Shown here piece by piece: positions 27,291-36,577 of a stretch of DNA of 50,763 bases (position 1 is its first letter; every line of letters starts with the position of its first letter). The notes under the pieces were generated by a model, which was not told the origin of the DNA, did no database searches, and saw only the letters and a program-made list of their open reading frames with translations. The translations under genes were made by a program, and so were the position numbers. This DNA is from Pseudonocardiales bacterium (GTDB lineage: Bacteria > Actinomycetota > Actinomycetes > Mycobacteriales > Pseudonocardiaceae): contig JAFAUB010000169.1 in NCBI GenBank assembly GCA_019243635.1, positions 1 to 50,763 of the forward strand. The letters run 5' to 3'.

Positions 27291-27878
27291 ATGGTGGGAC
27301 GAGGACGGCCGCATGGCATGCGCTCCGGCGGCCGGTGGCACGGGCGCGGCGGCTGGCAGCAGGCTGACCTTCCGCCGGCCGAGGACGCCAAGGCCTGGTT
27401 CGCGGGGCGGTTGCCGGATGGCTGGTTCACCGGTGAGGTCGAGGTCAGCGTGGACCGTGAGGAGATCATCGTGGTGGGTGAGCTGCCCGCGCTGGGCGAG
27501 GAGTTCACCGATGACGCCGAGCGGGCCGCGGCCGAGGCCGGCCGGATCAGCCGGTTCCGGGAGGACTCCCGCGACGAGCGGATCGAGATCGCCCGGCAGG
27601 CCGAGCACTGCTACCGGCGCAAGGTGGCCTGGGGTGCCCGGCTGGGTGGCACTGAGGAGATGTTCACGACACTGTCGGTGCCGGTGATGACCCGGTTGCG
27701 GCAACCCGAGCGTCTGGTGCTCGACACCCTGGTCGACGCCGGAGTGGCACGGTCCCGGTCGGAGGCACTCGTCTGGGCGGTGCGACTGGTCGGCGAGCAT
27801 GCCGAGCAGTGGCTCGGCGAGCTCAAGCAGGCCATGGCCACCGTCGATGACCTGCGTGCCCGCGGTCCCGAGCTGTAG
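27291..27878 (+). CDS. hypothetical protein, RHH-like C-terminal half
   Basis: A 195-residue soluble protein. The N-terminal basic Gly/Arg run is followed by WFAGRLPDGWFTGEVEVSVD and VVGELPALGEE, then an Arg/Glu-rich helix, then TTLSVPVMTRLRQPERLVLD with VARSRSEALVWAVRLV. The last section looks like a ribbon-helix-helix or dimerisation unit. ATG 27291 has GAGAGGACG upstream. A lower-GC stretch (27230-27265) with TAATGT could hold its promoter. No named family is recognised. Confidence 0.65.
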   Translation: MVGRGRPHGMRSGGRWHGRGGWQQADLPPAEDAKAWFAGRLPDGWFTGEVEVSVDREEIIVVGELPALGEEFTDDAERAAAEAGRISRFREDSRDERIEIARQAEHCYRRKVAWGARLGGTEEMFTTLSVPVMTRLRQPERLVLDTLVDAGVARSRSEALVWAVRLVGEHAEQWLGELKQAMATVDDLRARGPEL

Positions 27879-27980
27879 AGCTGCAGGTAGGCTCGTCGGC
27901 GGCCCGGCGAGATCGTGCCACGGTGGCTTCGCGGATGCGGGAGCATGGCTGCCGGCGAGCCCGACGGCGGTGAGGACGCG

Positions 27981-28661
27981 ATGAGCCAGCAGCAGTGGAC
28001 GGCGGTCGACGACTACGTCACCGGCGTACTCGTCGAACCCGATGAGGCGCTGGACGCCGCACTCGCGGCCAGTGACGCGGCCGGGCTGCTGGCCATCGCT
28101 GTCTCACCCGCGCAGGGCAAGCTGCTCAACCTGCTCGCCAGGCTGGTGAACGCGCGCAGGATCCTCGAGTTCGGCACGCTCGGCGGGTACAGCACAATCT
28201 GGCTGGCCAGGGCGCTGCCGCCGGACGGCCGCCTGATCACCTTGGAATACCTGCCGAAGCACGCCGAGGTGGCGCGCGCCAACATCGCCAGGGCCGGCCT
28301 CGCCGACCGTGTGGATGTGCGGGTCGGCGAGGCGCTGGACACGTTGCCGCGGCTGGCCGAGGATCTCGCAGGCGGGCACGCCGACCCGTTCGACCTGGTC
28401 TTCATCGACGCGGACAAGCCGCACAACGCCGACTACTTCGCCGGGTCGGTCCGTCTGACCCGACCCGGTGGCGTGATCATCGTGGACAACGTGGTGCGGG
28501 GCGGAGCCATGGTCGACGCGCACAGCGCGGACCCCGATGTGCAAGGCGCGCGGCGGCTCATCGAGATGATGGCCGCGGACGCCCTGGTCAGCGCGACGGT
28601 CATCCAGACTGTGGGCGCCAAGGGCTACGACGGTTTCGCCATCGCGATCGTCGGGGAGTGA
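27981..28661 (+). CDS. SAM-dependent O-methyltransferase
   Basis: A 226-residue class I methyltransferase of the cation-dependent (caffeoyl-CoA/catechol) type. It has the SAM-binding ILEFGTLGGYSTIWLARAL, TLEYLPKHAEVA, and the metal/substrate segment VFIDADKPHNADYF with a later IIVDNVVRGG. ATG 27981 follows GAGGACG. The substrate is unknown. Confidence 0.88.
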   Translation: MSQQQWTAVDDYVTGVLVEPDEALDAALAASDAAGLLAIAVSPAQGKLLNLLARLVNARRILEFGTLGGYSTIWLARALPPDGRLITLEYLPKHAEVARANIARAGLADRVDVRVGEALDTLPRLAEDLAGGHADPFDLVFIDADKPHNADYFAGSVRLTRPGGVIIVDNVVRGGAMVDAHSADPDVQGARRLIEMMAADALVSATVIQTVGAKGYDGFAIAIVGE

Positions 28662-28678
28662 GGGCGGATCTCTGGACG

Positions 28679-28703
28679 GTGAGCCGGTGAACCGCGGCTC
28701 ACC
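28679..28703. terminator. hairpin between convergent genes
   Basis: Arms GGTGAGCC (28679-28686) and GGCTCACC (28696-28703) with a 9-base loop. It lies between the methyltransferase stop and the mrp stop, overlapping the last mrp codons, and could end both transcripts. Confidence 0.6.
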
Positions 28704-29853
28704 GGGAGCTGGGGCTCACCGAGAGCAGTCGTCCGACCAGGCCTCGTGAGCGCCTCGTGAGCCGGTCGGCTATCCCGCGCAGCACGACCGCCGCCGGCGA
28801 GGTGGGATCAGCGAGCACCAACGGAGTGCCGGTGTCGCCGGTCTCGCGCAGTCGGGGGTCCAGCGGCACCTGACCCAGCAGCGCGACCTCGCTGCCCAGC
28901 GAGCGAGTCAGCGACTCGGCGACCACCTGGCCTCCGCCGGAACCGAAAAGGTGGCTACGGGAGCCGTCCGGCATCTCCAGCCACGACATGTTCTCCACCA
29001 CACCGATCAGCCGCTGGCGGGTCTGCAAGGCGATCGCCCCGGCCCGCTGCGCCACCTCCGCGGCGGCTCGCTGCGGAGTGGTGACCACGAGGATCTCGGC
29101 GTTGGGGACCAGCTGCGCCACCGAGATGGCGATGTCACCGGTGCCCGGCGGCAGGTCGAGCAGCAGTACATCAAGGTCGCCCCAGAACACGTCGGCGAGG
29201 AACTGCTGCAGCGCGCGATGTAGCATCGGCCCCCGCCACACCACCGGAGTGTTGTCCTTGGTGAACATTCCGATCGAGATGACCTTCACGCCGTGCGCCG
29301 TCGGCGGCATGATCATCTTTTCTACCTGGGTGGGGCGGGCGGTGGTGCCGAGCATGCCCGGCACCGAGTGGCCGTAGATGTCGGCGTCGACCACCCCGAC
29401 CGACAGGCCCCGATCGGCCATCGCGGCGGCCAGGTTCACCGTCACCGACGACTTGCCGACCCCGCCCTTACCGGAGGCCACGCAGTACACCCGGGTCAGC
29501 GATCCCGGTTCCGCGAACGGAATCCGGGGTTCCTCGGCGGTACCGCGCAGCCGCCGGCGCAACGCCGTGCGCTGGGTGTCGCTCATCACGTCCAACTCCA
29601 CCCGGACCTGCCGTACGCCCGGCACCGCAGACACCGCCGTGGTGACGCGGGAGGTGATGGTGTCGCGCATGGGGCAACCGGCGACGGTGAGCCACACCGC
29701 TACCCCCACCGTTCCGTCGACGGCGACGGTCACATCCTTGACCATGCCCAGCTCGGTGATCGGGCGGTTGATCTCCGGGTCGTGCACCGCGTCCAGCGCG
29801 GCCTTGACCGCATCGACCGATGGGACGGTCTGGGTGGAGGCCACGGCTGGCAC
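28699..29853 (-). CDS. mrp: Mrp/NBP35 Fe-S carrier ATPase
   Basis: A protein of about 384 residues for iron-sulfur cluster delivery. The N-terminal MIP18/DUF59 domain (VHDPEINRPITELGMVKDV, with GCPM) precedes a deviant Walker A (SGKGGVGKSSV), DADIYGHSVPGML, and LDVLLLDLPPGTGDI. The usual CxxC near the C terminus of many Mrp proteins is not evident. GTG 29853 is 3 bases after GGAAGG; a second GTG at 29844 is possible. Confidence 0.87.
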   Translation of the reverse strand: MPAVASTQTVPSVDAVKAALDAVHDPEINRPITELGMVKDVTVAVDGTVGVAVWLTVAGCPMRDTITSRVTTAVSAVPGVRQVRVELDVMSDTQRTALRRRLRGTAEEPRIPFAEPGSLTRVYCVASGKGGVGKSSVTVNLAAAMADRGLSVGVVDADIYGHSVPGMLGTTARPTQVEKMIMPPTAHGVKVISIGMFTKDNTPVVWRGPMLHRALQQFLADVFWGDLDVLLLDLPPGTGDIAISVAQLVPNAEILVVTTPQRAAAEVAQRAGAIALQTRQRLIGVVENMSWLEMPDGSRSHLFGSGGGQVVAESLTRSLGSEVALLGQVPLDPRLRETGDTGTPLVLADPTSPAAVVLRGIADRLTRRSRGLVGRLLSVSPSSR

Positions 29854-30031
29854 CGACCTTCCGGTTGGGTATGAGTCCGTCTCCCATGCTAGGCGTACCC
29901 CGGTGGGCACTCATCGGCCCGCTCGCGGCTGACGGGCTCGGACCGTCACAGCGGGCACAAGGCGCCATACTGGCGGGTAGTCCGAGCACCGGGCCGGCCG
30001 CCCGGTGCCGTACGTGACGAGAGGTGCTCTC

Positions 30032-31228
30032 ATGGCCCAGCTCGCTCAGACCGCCGGTCTCACCGAGATCCAGCGGGAGATCCTGGCCACGGTCAGGACC
30101 TTCGTGGACAAGGAGATCATCCCGGTCGCCCAGGAGCTGGAGCACACCGACACCTACCCGCGGGAGATCGTCGACGGGATGAGGGAGATGGGCCTGTTCG
30201 GGCTCACCATCCCCGAGGAGTACGGCGGTCTGGGGGAGTCGTTGTTGACCTACGCGCTGGTCGTGGAGCAGATCGCCCGAGGCTGGATGAGCGTCTCCGG
30301 CGTGATCAATACTCACTTCATCGTGGCGCACATGATCAGCCACCACGGCACCGACGAGCAGCGGCGGCATTACCTACCGCGGATGGCGGAGGGCAGTATC
30401 CGTGGCGCCTTCTCCATGTCGGAGCCGGAGCTGGGCTCCGATGTCGCGGCGATCAGGACGAGGGCCCGACGCGACGGGGACCACTACATCGTCGACGGCG
30501 CGAAGATGTGGCTGACCAATGGCGCCACGTCGACCCTGGTGGCGACCCTGGTCAAGACCGAGGAGGGGGCGACGAAGGCGCACCACAACCTCACCACGCT
30601 GCTGGTGGACAAGCCCACCGGCTACGGTGAGGTCGCTCCCGGGCTCAGCGTGCCCGGGAAGATCGACAAGATGGGCTACAAGGGGGTGGACACCACCGAG
30701 CTGGTGTTCGACGGCTTCCGCGTCGGAGCCGACAAGGTGCTGGGCGCGGCTCCGGGCAGGGGTTTCGCCCAGATGATGGATGGCGTCGAGGTGGGGCGGG
30801 TCAACGTCGCCGCCCGCGCCTGCGGCATCGCCGTTCGCGCTTTCGAGCTCGCGGTCGGCTACGCCCAGCAGCGCAAGGCCTTCGGCAAGCCGATCGCGCA
30901 GCACCAGGCGATCGCGTTCAAGCTTGCCGAGATGGCCACCAAGGTCGAGGCCGCGCACCTGATGATGGTCAACGCCGCCCGGCTCAAGGACTCCGGCGAC
31001 CGCAACGACGTCCAGACCGGGATGGCGAAGCTGCTGGCCAGCGAATACTGTAAGGAGGTCACCGAGGACGCCTTCCGTATCCATGGCGGGTACGGCTACT
31101 CCAAGGAGTACGAGATCGAGCGGCTGATGCGCGAGGCGCCGTTCCTGCTCATCGGCGAGGGCACCAGCGAGATCCAGAAGACGATCATCAGTAAGGGGCT
31201 GCTGCGGGAGTACGCTGCGCGAGCATGA
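30032..31228 (+). CDS. acyl-CoA dehydrogenase
   Basis: A 398-residue flavoprotein oxidising acyl-CoA at the alpha-beta bond. It shows GLFGLTIPEEYGGLG, AFSMSEPELGSDVAAIRTRA, KMWLTNGA, the YAQQRKAFGKPI segment, and IHGGYGYSKEYEIERLMREAP. ATG 30032 follows GAGGTG. It overlaps the stress-protein gene by 4 bases. The chain-length preference cannot be inferred. Confidence 0.93.
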   Translation: MAQLAQTAGLTEIQREILATVRTFVDKEIIPVAQELEHTDTYPREIVDGMREMGLFGLTIPEEYGGLGESLLTYALVVEQIARGWMSVSGVINTHFIVAHMISHHGTDEQRRHYLPRMAEGSIRGAFSMSEPELGSDVAAIRTRARRDGDHYIVDGAKMWLTNGATSTLVATLVKTEEGATKAHHNLTTLLVDKPTGYGEVAPGLSVPGKIDKMGYKGVDTTELVFDGFRVGADKVLGAAPGRGFAQMMDGVEVGRVNVAARACGIAVRAFELAVGYAQQRKAFGKPIAQHQAIAFKLAEMATKVEAAHLMMVNAARLKDSGDRNDVQTGMAKLLASEYCKEVTEDAFRIHGGYGYSKEYEIERLMREAPFLLIGEGTSEIQKTIISKGLLREYAARA

Positions 31229-31743
31229 CCAGTCCATTCAGTGGCCAGGGCCAGATGCCTGGCCTGCCCACCCCGCCCACCGGCTGGCCGATCGGCTCCT
31301 ACGCCACCTACGCCGAGGCTCAGCGCGCCGTGGACCATCTCGCCGACAGCCAGTTCCCGGTCGCCGAGGTCACGATCGTCGGGGTGGACCTCATGCTGGT
31401 GGAGCGGGTGCTGCGCCGGCTGACCTGGGGCCGGGTCATCGGCCAGGGGGCGGCGTCGGGTGCCTGGTTCGGCCTGTTCGTCGGGGTGCTGCTCAGCTTG
31501 TTCGCTACCCAGGCCGGCACCGGTGTGATCCCCATCCTGGTGGGAGTGGCCACCGGCGCGGTGTTCGGGACGGTGTTCGCCGCCGCCGGCTACGCCTCGA
31601 CCCGCGGTCGCCGGGACTTCGCGTCGGCGAGCCAGCTGGTCGCGGGGCGTTACGACGTGCTGTGCCAGCCGCGGCACGCCGAGCAGGCCCGCGACATGCT
31701 GGCCAAGCTGTCGATGGGTCCGGGCACGGCGTCAGCGGGGTAG
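31225..31743 (+). CDS. YflT-like general stress membrane protein
   Basis: A 172-residue protein. An N-terminal domain (SYATYAEAQRAVDHLADSQF, then VTIVGVDL) resembles the general-stress YflT/GSP17M fold and is followed by two helices with Gly-rich faces (GLFVGVLLSLFAT and GVATGAVFGTVFAAAG), then a second small domain (GRYDVLCQPRHAEQARDML). The start overlaps the dehydrogenase stop and the 3' end overlaps the convergent Nudix gene by 12 bases. Confidence 0.82.
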   Translation: MTSPFSGQGQMPGLPTPPTGWPIGSYATYAEAQRAVDHLADSQFPVAEVTIVGVDLMLVERVLRRLTWGRVIGQGAASGAWFGLFVGVLLSLFATQAGTGVIPILVGVATGAVFGTVFAAAGYASTRGRRDFASASQLVAGRYDVLCQPRHAEQARDMLAKLSMGPGTASAG

Positions 31744-32145
31744 GCAGCGCCAGTGGCTGAGTGCGTCGATGAGGCCCCTGACCAGCGGCAGACTTGCCAG
31801 CATCGCCGCGTCGCACCAGCGGGCGTCGCCGGCGTCATCGCCGGCGCGGAGCGTCCCGCCGGTCACCCGGCAGCTGTAGTCGTGGATGTCGAGCACGGCC
31901 CCCTCCGGTGCGCGACGCTGCACACCGCCCAGCGAACGCGTGACCTCCACCGCCAGCCCGGTCTCCTCGGCCACCTCGCGGACCACCGCCTGATGATCGG
32001 TCTCACCGGCCTCAACCCGGCCTCCGGGCACCGACCAGCGTCCCCGCCCCGGCTCCTTCGCCCGTTGGATCAGGAGCAGCCTGCCGGCGTCGTCGAGCAC
32101 CACCGCCCCGACACACCGGACCCACCGCTCGGGTGCCCCTGTCAT
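31732..32145 (-). CDS. Nudix hydrolase
   Basis: A protein of about 137 residues with a complete Nudix box: GGRVEAGETDHQAVVREVAE followed by ETGL. It hydrolyses a nucleoside diphosphate linked to another group; the substrate is unknown. The core begins VRCVGAVVLDDAGRLLLIQRAK. ATG 32145 is chosen; the frame is open to 32205. Confidence 0.88.
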   Translation of the reverse strand: MTGAPERWVRCVGAVVLDDAGRLLLIQRAKEPGRGRWSVPGGRVEAGETDHQAVVREVAEETGLAVEVTRSLGGVQRRAPEGAVLDIHDYSCRVTGGTLRAGDDAGDARWCDAAMLASLPLVRGLIDALSHWRCLPR

Positions 32146-32240
32146 CAGCGGCGACGGTAGTACCCTCGCGAATGCCGGGACGCACCGCCGGCCCAGGTGC
32201 GGCACACCCCTCGGATCGATGACGGAAGCGCGGCGCTGAC

Positions 32241-32834
32241 ATGATTGGTCGACATTCCAACATCCTGCTCAACCCCGCCGTGGAGCGGCGGGTGATCCGG
32301 GTGCGGCGGCACTGGGCCGTGCTGCTCAAGCCACTGCTGCAGACCGTCGGTGTCGTGATCGTCGCTTTCGTGCTGTCCAGCCTGGTCAGTCGGGTGGGAG
32401 AGGGCCTGTGGCTGCCGCAGTCGTTGCTCTGGTACGTGGCGGTCGGTGCGGTGCTGCGCTTCGCCTGGAAGGTGCTGGAGTGGTGGCTCGAGCTCATCAT
32501 CGTCACCGACAAGCGGTTCATGATCACTAGTGGCATCATCCAGACGAAGCACTCCATGATGCCGATCACGAAGGTGACCGACATGAGCTTCCTGCGGCCA
32601 TTCGCCGGGCAGCTGTTCGGTTACGGCACGCTGCGGGTGGAGTCGGCCGGGCAGAAGCAGGATCTGGAACGGATCGAGTATGTGCCCAGGCCGGAGGAGG
32701 TCTTCGAGGCGATCTCCGAGCTGATCTTCGGCGACAAGAAGCAGCCCCGTTCGCACATGCTGCAGCCGCCACGACGCGGCTCTCGCCGTAGGCGCTGGCC
32801 GCTCGCGAGGTGGTCTGAGCCGGAGGTGTGGTAG
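32241..32834 (+). CDS. bacterial PH-domain membrane protein
   Basis: A 197-residue protein with two helices (about 27-49 and 60-80) followed by a PH-like domain: ELIIVTDKRFMITSGIIQTK, MPITKVTDMSF and YGTLRVESAGQ. This is the bPH2-type arrangement. It ends with a basic Arg-rich tail. It is divergent from the Nudix gene. Confidence 0.85.
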   Translation: MIGRHSNILLNPAVERRVIRVRRHWAVLLKPLLQTVGVVIVAFVLSSLVSRVGEGLWLPQSLLWYVAVGAVLRFAWKVLEWWLELIIVTDKRFMITSGIIQTKHSMMPITKVTDMSFLRPFAGQLFGYGTLRVESAGQKQDLERIEYVPRPEEVFEAISELIFGDKKQPRSHMLQPPRRGSRRRRWPLARWSEPEVW

Positions 32835-32889
32835 TCGACAGGTCCGTTGCCGTGGTGACCGGTTGAGGGGAGCGAGTACGGTAGGCGCG

Positions 32890-33735
32890 ATGGCACGGCG
32901 AGCGCAGGGAGAGCTGGAGCTCGGTGGTCTGCCCCGCCCGCTGGTGCGGGTGACTCCCGCCAGGCTCACCGCGTGGACCGGCTGCCGTCGGCGCTACCGG
33001 ATGGCCTACCTGGATCGCCCCACGCCCGCCCGGGGCGGGGCGTGGGCGCACAACACGCTGGGCGCGGTGGTGCACACCGCGCTGCGGGCGTTGTTCGAAC
33101 TGGCGCCCGGGCGACGCCGTCCGCACACCGCGGCCGCCCTGGTGACGACGCACTGGTCCGGGGAGGGCTTCGCGGACGACGCGCAGGCCGCCGCCTATCG
33201 CGGCCGCGCGCAGGACTGGGTGGCCCGCTACGTCGACGAGCTGGATCCCCATCTCGATCCGGTGGGCGTGGAGCGCTGGGTATCCGCGCCGACCCAGCGG
33301 ATCGTCGCGGAGGGGCGAGTAGACCGCATCGACGAGCGGGACGGTGAGCTGGTCGTGGTGGACTACAAGACCGGTCGCCACGAGCTCACCGCCGATGACG
33401 CTCGCGGTTCGCAGGCGTTGGCGCTCTACGCCTTTGCGGCCCGTCGCACGTTGCGCCGGCAGTGCCGACGGGTGGAGCTGCACCACCTGCCCACCGGCAC
33501 CGTCGCCGGATGGGAGCACACTGAGCAGTCGCTGAGCAGGCACCTGCAGCGTGCCGAGGAGGTCGCCGAGGAGATCGCGCTGGCCACCGACACTCTGTCG
33601 GCAGGAGGAGATCCGGAGGTTCTGTTCCCGCCCGCCCCCGGCCGAGCCTGCTCGTGGTGCGAGTTCCGGCGGCACTGTCCCGAGGGGCGGGCCGGCGCAC
33701 CAGAGCTCCAGCCGTGGGCGCTGCTCGCACCATGA
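32890..33735 (+). CDS. RecB-like PD-(D/E)XK nuclease with Fe-S cysteines
   Basis: A 281-residue protein resembling the C-terminal nuclease of AddB/RecB and Cas4. Motif residues: VVH (His62), GRVDRID (Asp145), VVDYKTG (Asp158, Lys160). Cys32 in GCRRRY and Cys254, Cys257 and Cys263 in CSWCEFRRHC form the expected 4Fe-4S set. It is standalone, with no helicase or CRISPR genes nearby. ATG 32890 gives the family-like N terminus; the frame is open to 32863. Confidence 0.87.
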   Translation: MARRAQGELELGGLPRPLVRVTPARLTAWTGCRRRYRMAYLDRPTPARGGAWAHNTLGAVVHTALRALFELAPGRRRPHTAAALVTTHWSGEGFADDAQAAAYRGRAQDWVARYVDELDPHLDPVGVERWVSAPTQRIVAEGRVDRIDERDGELVVVDYKTGRHELTADDARGSQALALYAFAARRTLRRQCRRVELHHLPTGTVAGWEHTEQSLSRHLQRAEEVAEEIALATDTLSAGGDPEVLFPPAPGRACSWCEFRRHCPEGRAGAPELQPWALLAP

Positions 33736-33759
33736 TCACCGACCTGTGATCACCGAACC

Positions 33760-34074
33760 ATGATCACCGAGGCGGAGCATGCTGTGCGGCGGCGGCGATC
33801 GGAGGTTCTGCGCGCCCCGCGCGGGCTGTCCGGTGTGCTGGCTGGGGGCCTGGTCGCGCTCACCATCGTGGTATGCGTGGCGCAGTGGCTGGCCGGTACC
33901 GCGGGCCGGCCCGGCCCAGGCATGACAGCCGTCGTCGGCCATGTTCTCGCGACGGTGGCCGCCGCCGCGCTGCAGCTGGTGGCGACGCGGTCCCCGGGTC
34001 GCGGCGCGGCGCTGGCTTCGTGGTCGGTCCTGGTGCTCACGGCCGGCGTGCTCTGGTTCGGCTGGTGGGCTTGA
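33760..34074 (+). CDS. small membrane protein, three helices
   Basis: A 104-residue protein with hydrophobic segments at about 25-45, 55-75 and 85-103 and a basic N terminus (RRRRSEVLRAPRG). It starts at 33760 within a triple repeat of TGATCACCGA (33733-33772). No family is recognised. It converges with the gene at 34084. Confidence 0.6.
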   Translation: MITEAEHAVRRRRSEVLRAPRGLSGVLAGGLVALTIVVCVAQWLAGTAGRPGPGMTAVVGHVLATVAAAALQLVATRSPGRGAALASWSVLVLTAGVLWFGWWA

Positions 34075-34083
34075 GCCCCACGG

Positions 34084-34905
34084 TCACGAGGCTGACCGCG
34101 CCCGCTCAAGCGCCTGGTGCACGATAGGCCCGTGTCGCCAGCGTTCGGGCACCCGCAGCGCGGTGGCGCGCAGTCCCCGCAGTGCCACGGTGGCGGTCAG
34201 GTCGGTGGTGGGCAGCCCGGGCAGGCTGTAGAGACGGCGCGCCCAGCGGGGCAGCAGGCTGAAGGCCAGCCCGGCCACCACGGTCCAGGCCGGCCGGGCC
34301 GGGGTGGTCAGCTCGGTCCGTAGCGACAGCGGTGGTACCACCAGCCGCAGCGCCGCTCGCCGCGCCACCGGAGAGGCGCATAGCTCGGGGCGCACCTGCT
34401 CGAAGTACCTGGCCAGTGCGGCCCGGTCAGTCGGGACGTCCGCAAGCCCCACCAGCTCGGCGGCGCGCACCTGCTCGAGGAGGAACTGGTCGGCCTGCGC
34501 GCCGGTCAGCTCCAGGCCGCCGCGGCCGACCGCGTCGAGAAACGAGGACACCTCGGTGACGTGCACCCACCGCAGCAGGTCGGGATCGGTCGCGGCGTAC
34601 GGCCCGCCGGTCACCGGGTCGACGCCGCGGACTCTCCGGTGCACCGCGCGGACCCGCGCGGCCGCCGCGTCGGCCTGGACGCGAGTGCCGAAGCCCACCG
34701 TGGTCACGTACTGCGCGGTGCGCTGCAGCCTCGGCCAGAAGTCGCTGCTGAAGTCCGAGTGCTCGTGCACCCCGGCCATCGCCCGTGGATGCAGCGCTTG
34801 CAGGAACAGCGCTCGGATTCCGCCGATGCCCGCAGCCGGGTCCATCAGCACCCGCCACGTCACGCTGCCAGGCCCGAAGTATCCGAGATCCTCAGCCACG
34901 GTCAC
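34084..34905 (-). CDS. MpaB-type oxygenase (DUF2236)
   Basis: A 273-residue protein with the family pattern GPGSVTWRVLMDPAAGIGGI, ALFLQALHPRAMAGVHEHSDF and RVHRRVRG. LhpA/MpaB relatives are heme b-containing oxygenases in rubber or secondary-metabolite breakdown. His residues in LHP and VHEHS are candidate heme or active-site residues. It is divergent from the MFS gene. Confidence 0.85.
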   Translation of the reverse strand: MTVAEDLGYFGPGSVTWRVLMDPAAGIGGIRALFLQALHPRAMAGVHEHSDFSSDFWPRLQRTAQYVTTVGFGTRVQADAAAARVRAVHRRVRGVDPVTGGPYAATDPDLLRWVHVTEVSSFLDAVGRGGLELTGAQADQFLLEQVRAAELVGLADVPTDRAALARYFEQVRPELCASPVARRAALRLVVPPLSLRTELTTPARPAWTVVAGLAFSLLPRWARRLYSLPGLPTTDLTATVALRGLRATALRVPERWRHGPIVHQALERARSAS

Positions 34906-35070
34906 ACTCGTCAGCGCTGTTCATGCCGGTCCCTCCCCGCCGCGGGCGAGCAGTCGCCAGGCTAACAGTCCGACCCGGTGCCGACGCGACCGGCGACCGA
35001 CCGAGCTGTCGAGCGAAGCTGGCTACAGCGGCGACGCCGAGTGTGACGAGAGCGCGGGAGGGCTTCGGAT

Positions 35071-36507
35071 ATGAGCAGTGTGCCTGGGTGGCTGGGCGCC
35101 ATGGGGCGGGAGCGGGCCCGGCCCGCCCGGCTGCGTGAGTGGCCGTACGCCTGGTGGCTGGCCGTGGGCACGGTGTGTCTCGGCGCGTTCATGGGCCAGC
35201 TCGACGCCAGCATCGTCACCCTGACCTACCGGCCGTTGCGGGCGGAGTTCCACGCGTCGCTGGCCGGGGTGCAGTGGGTGTCACTGTCCTACCTGCTGGC
35301 CTTGACCGCCCTGCTGATCCCGCTCGGGCGCCTGGCCGATGTCCATGGCCGCAAGCTGATCTACCTATACGGGTTCGTGGTGTTCAGCGGCGCGTCGGCG
35401 GTGTGTGGGGTGGCGCCGTCGTTGGGGGTGCTGATCGGTTCTCGGGTCGTGCAGGCCCTCGGCGCGGCGATGCTGCAGGCCAACAGCGTCGCGCTGGTCA
35501 CCACCAGCGCGCCCGCGCATCGGATGCGGGCCGCGTTGGGGATCCAGGCCGGTGCCCAGGCCATCGGTCTGGCGTTGGGACCCACCGCCGGTGGGCTGCT
35601 GGTGTCCACCCTGGGGTGGCGGTGGGTGTTCGGCATCAACATCCCCGTCGGTGTCCTCGCCGTCGTCGCCGGGATCTACCTGCTGCCCCGCACCCGACGC
35701 CGCGCCCCCGACATGGGGTGGGACCGGTCCGGGCTGCTGCTGCTGGCTACCGCGACCACCAGCCTGCTGCTCGGGATGTCGGTCGCCTCGGGCCTGTCGC
35801 TACCCGGCTGGGTCGCGATCGTGCTGCTGGGTCTGTCGGCCGCCGCGGCGGCCGGGTTCGTCCTTCGCCAACGTCGGGCCGCCGCTCCGCTGGTACCGCT
35901 CGCCCTGCTCCGTGCCCGCGCGGTCACCGCCGGCCTGCTCGGTGCCCTCTGCGGCTACCTCGTGCTGTTCGGCCCGCTCGTCCTGATCCCCGTCGTCCTG
36001 ACCAGCGGCGGCTCCTCTGAGCTGCACGCCGGGCTGGTGCTCACCGCCCTGCCCGCCGGGTTCGCTCTGGCCGCGGTCGGGTCCGAGCGGCTGTTGCCGC
36101 GCTCCTGGACCGACCGCACCCGGGCCACTCTCGGCGCTGCGGTGAGCATCCCCGTCCTCGCCGCGCTGCCGGCCGCGCCACCGACCACCGGATGGTCGGT
36201 CACCCTGCTCGCTGCGCTGGGTGTCGCGCTGGGCACCTTCACGCCGGCGAACAACACCCTGGTCATGGAGGCCATCCCGGTGCAGTCCGCCGCCACCGGT
36301 GGCGGACTGGTCAACGTGACCCGCAGCCTGGGCACCGCCCTGGGTGTCGCTCTGGTCACCCTCGCTCTCAGCCTCAGCCCCAGCGGGCACCATCGTCTCG
36401 ACGGCCCGGACACCGCTGTCGTCGTCCTCGCCGTCGCCGCGGCGCTGACCCTGCTCTCGGCCCGACTCGCGGTGGCGCCGGCGGTCCTCGATAACGGGCG
36501 ACGGTGA
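35071..36507 (+). CDS. MFS drug exporter, DHA2 type
   Basis: A 478-residue transporter with about 13-14 helices. Motifs include FMGQLDASIVTLTYRPLR (the DHA2 motif D1 region), GRLADVHGRKLIYLYG (motif A) and QAIGLALGPTAGGLL (motif C, antiporter). It is a proton-driven export carrier, probably of drugs or metabolites. The ATG at 35071 is preceded by GGGAGG at about 11 bases. Confidence 0.88.
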   Translation: MSSVPGWLGAMGRERARPARLREWPYAWWLAVGTVCLGAFMGQLDASIVTLTYRPLRAEFHASLAGVQWVSLSYLLALTALLIPLGRLADVHGRKLIYLYGFVVFSGASAVCGVAPSLGVLIGSRVVQALGAAMLQANSVALVTTSAPAHRMRAALGIQAGAQAIGLALGPTAGGLLVSTLGWRWVFGINIPVGVLAVVAGIYLLPRTRRRAPDMGWDRSGLLLLATATTSLLLGMSVASGLSLPGWVAIVLLGLSAAAAAGFVLRQRRAAAPLVPLALLRARAVTAGLLGALCGYLVLFGPLVLIPVVLTSGGSSELHAGLVLTALPAGFALAAVGSERLLPRSWTDRTRATLGAAVSIPVLAALPAAPPTTGWSVTLLAALGVALGTFTPANNTLVMEAIPVQSAATGGGLVNVTRSLGTALGVALVTLALSLSPSGHHRLDGPDTAVVVLAVAAALTLLSARLAVAPAVLDNGRR

Positions 36508-36577
36508 GGCCTCGTCGGCAGCCCGGAAAGCCGGTCACGGAGGGTGGCGGCTACGTCACGTGCTGACGGGCGGTGTC

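Noticed and set aside
32890..33735. cas4 gene
   Set aside because: The Fe-S nuclease motifs fit, but there is no CRISPR array or other cas gene, and the length fits standalone RecB-like actinobacterial proteins.
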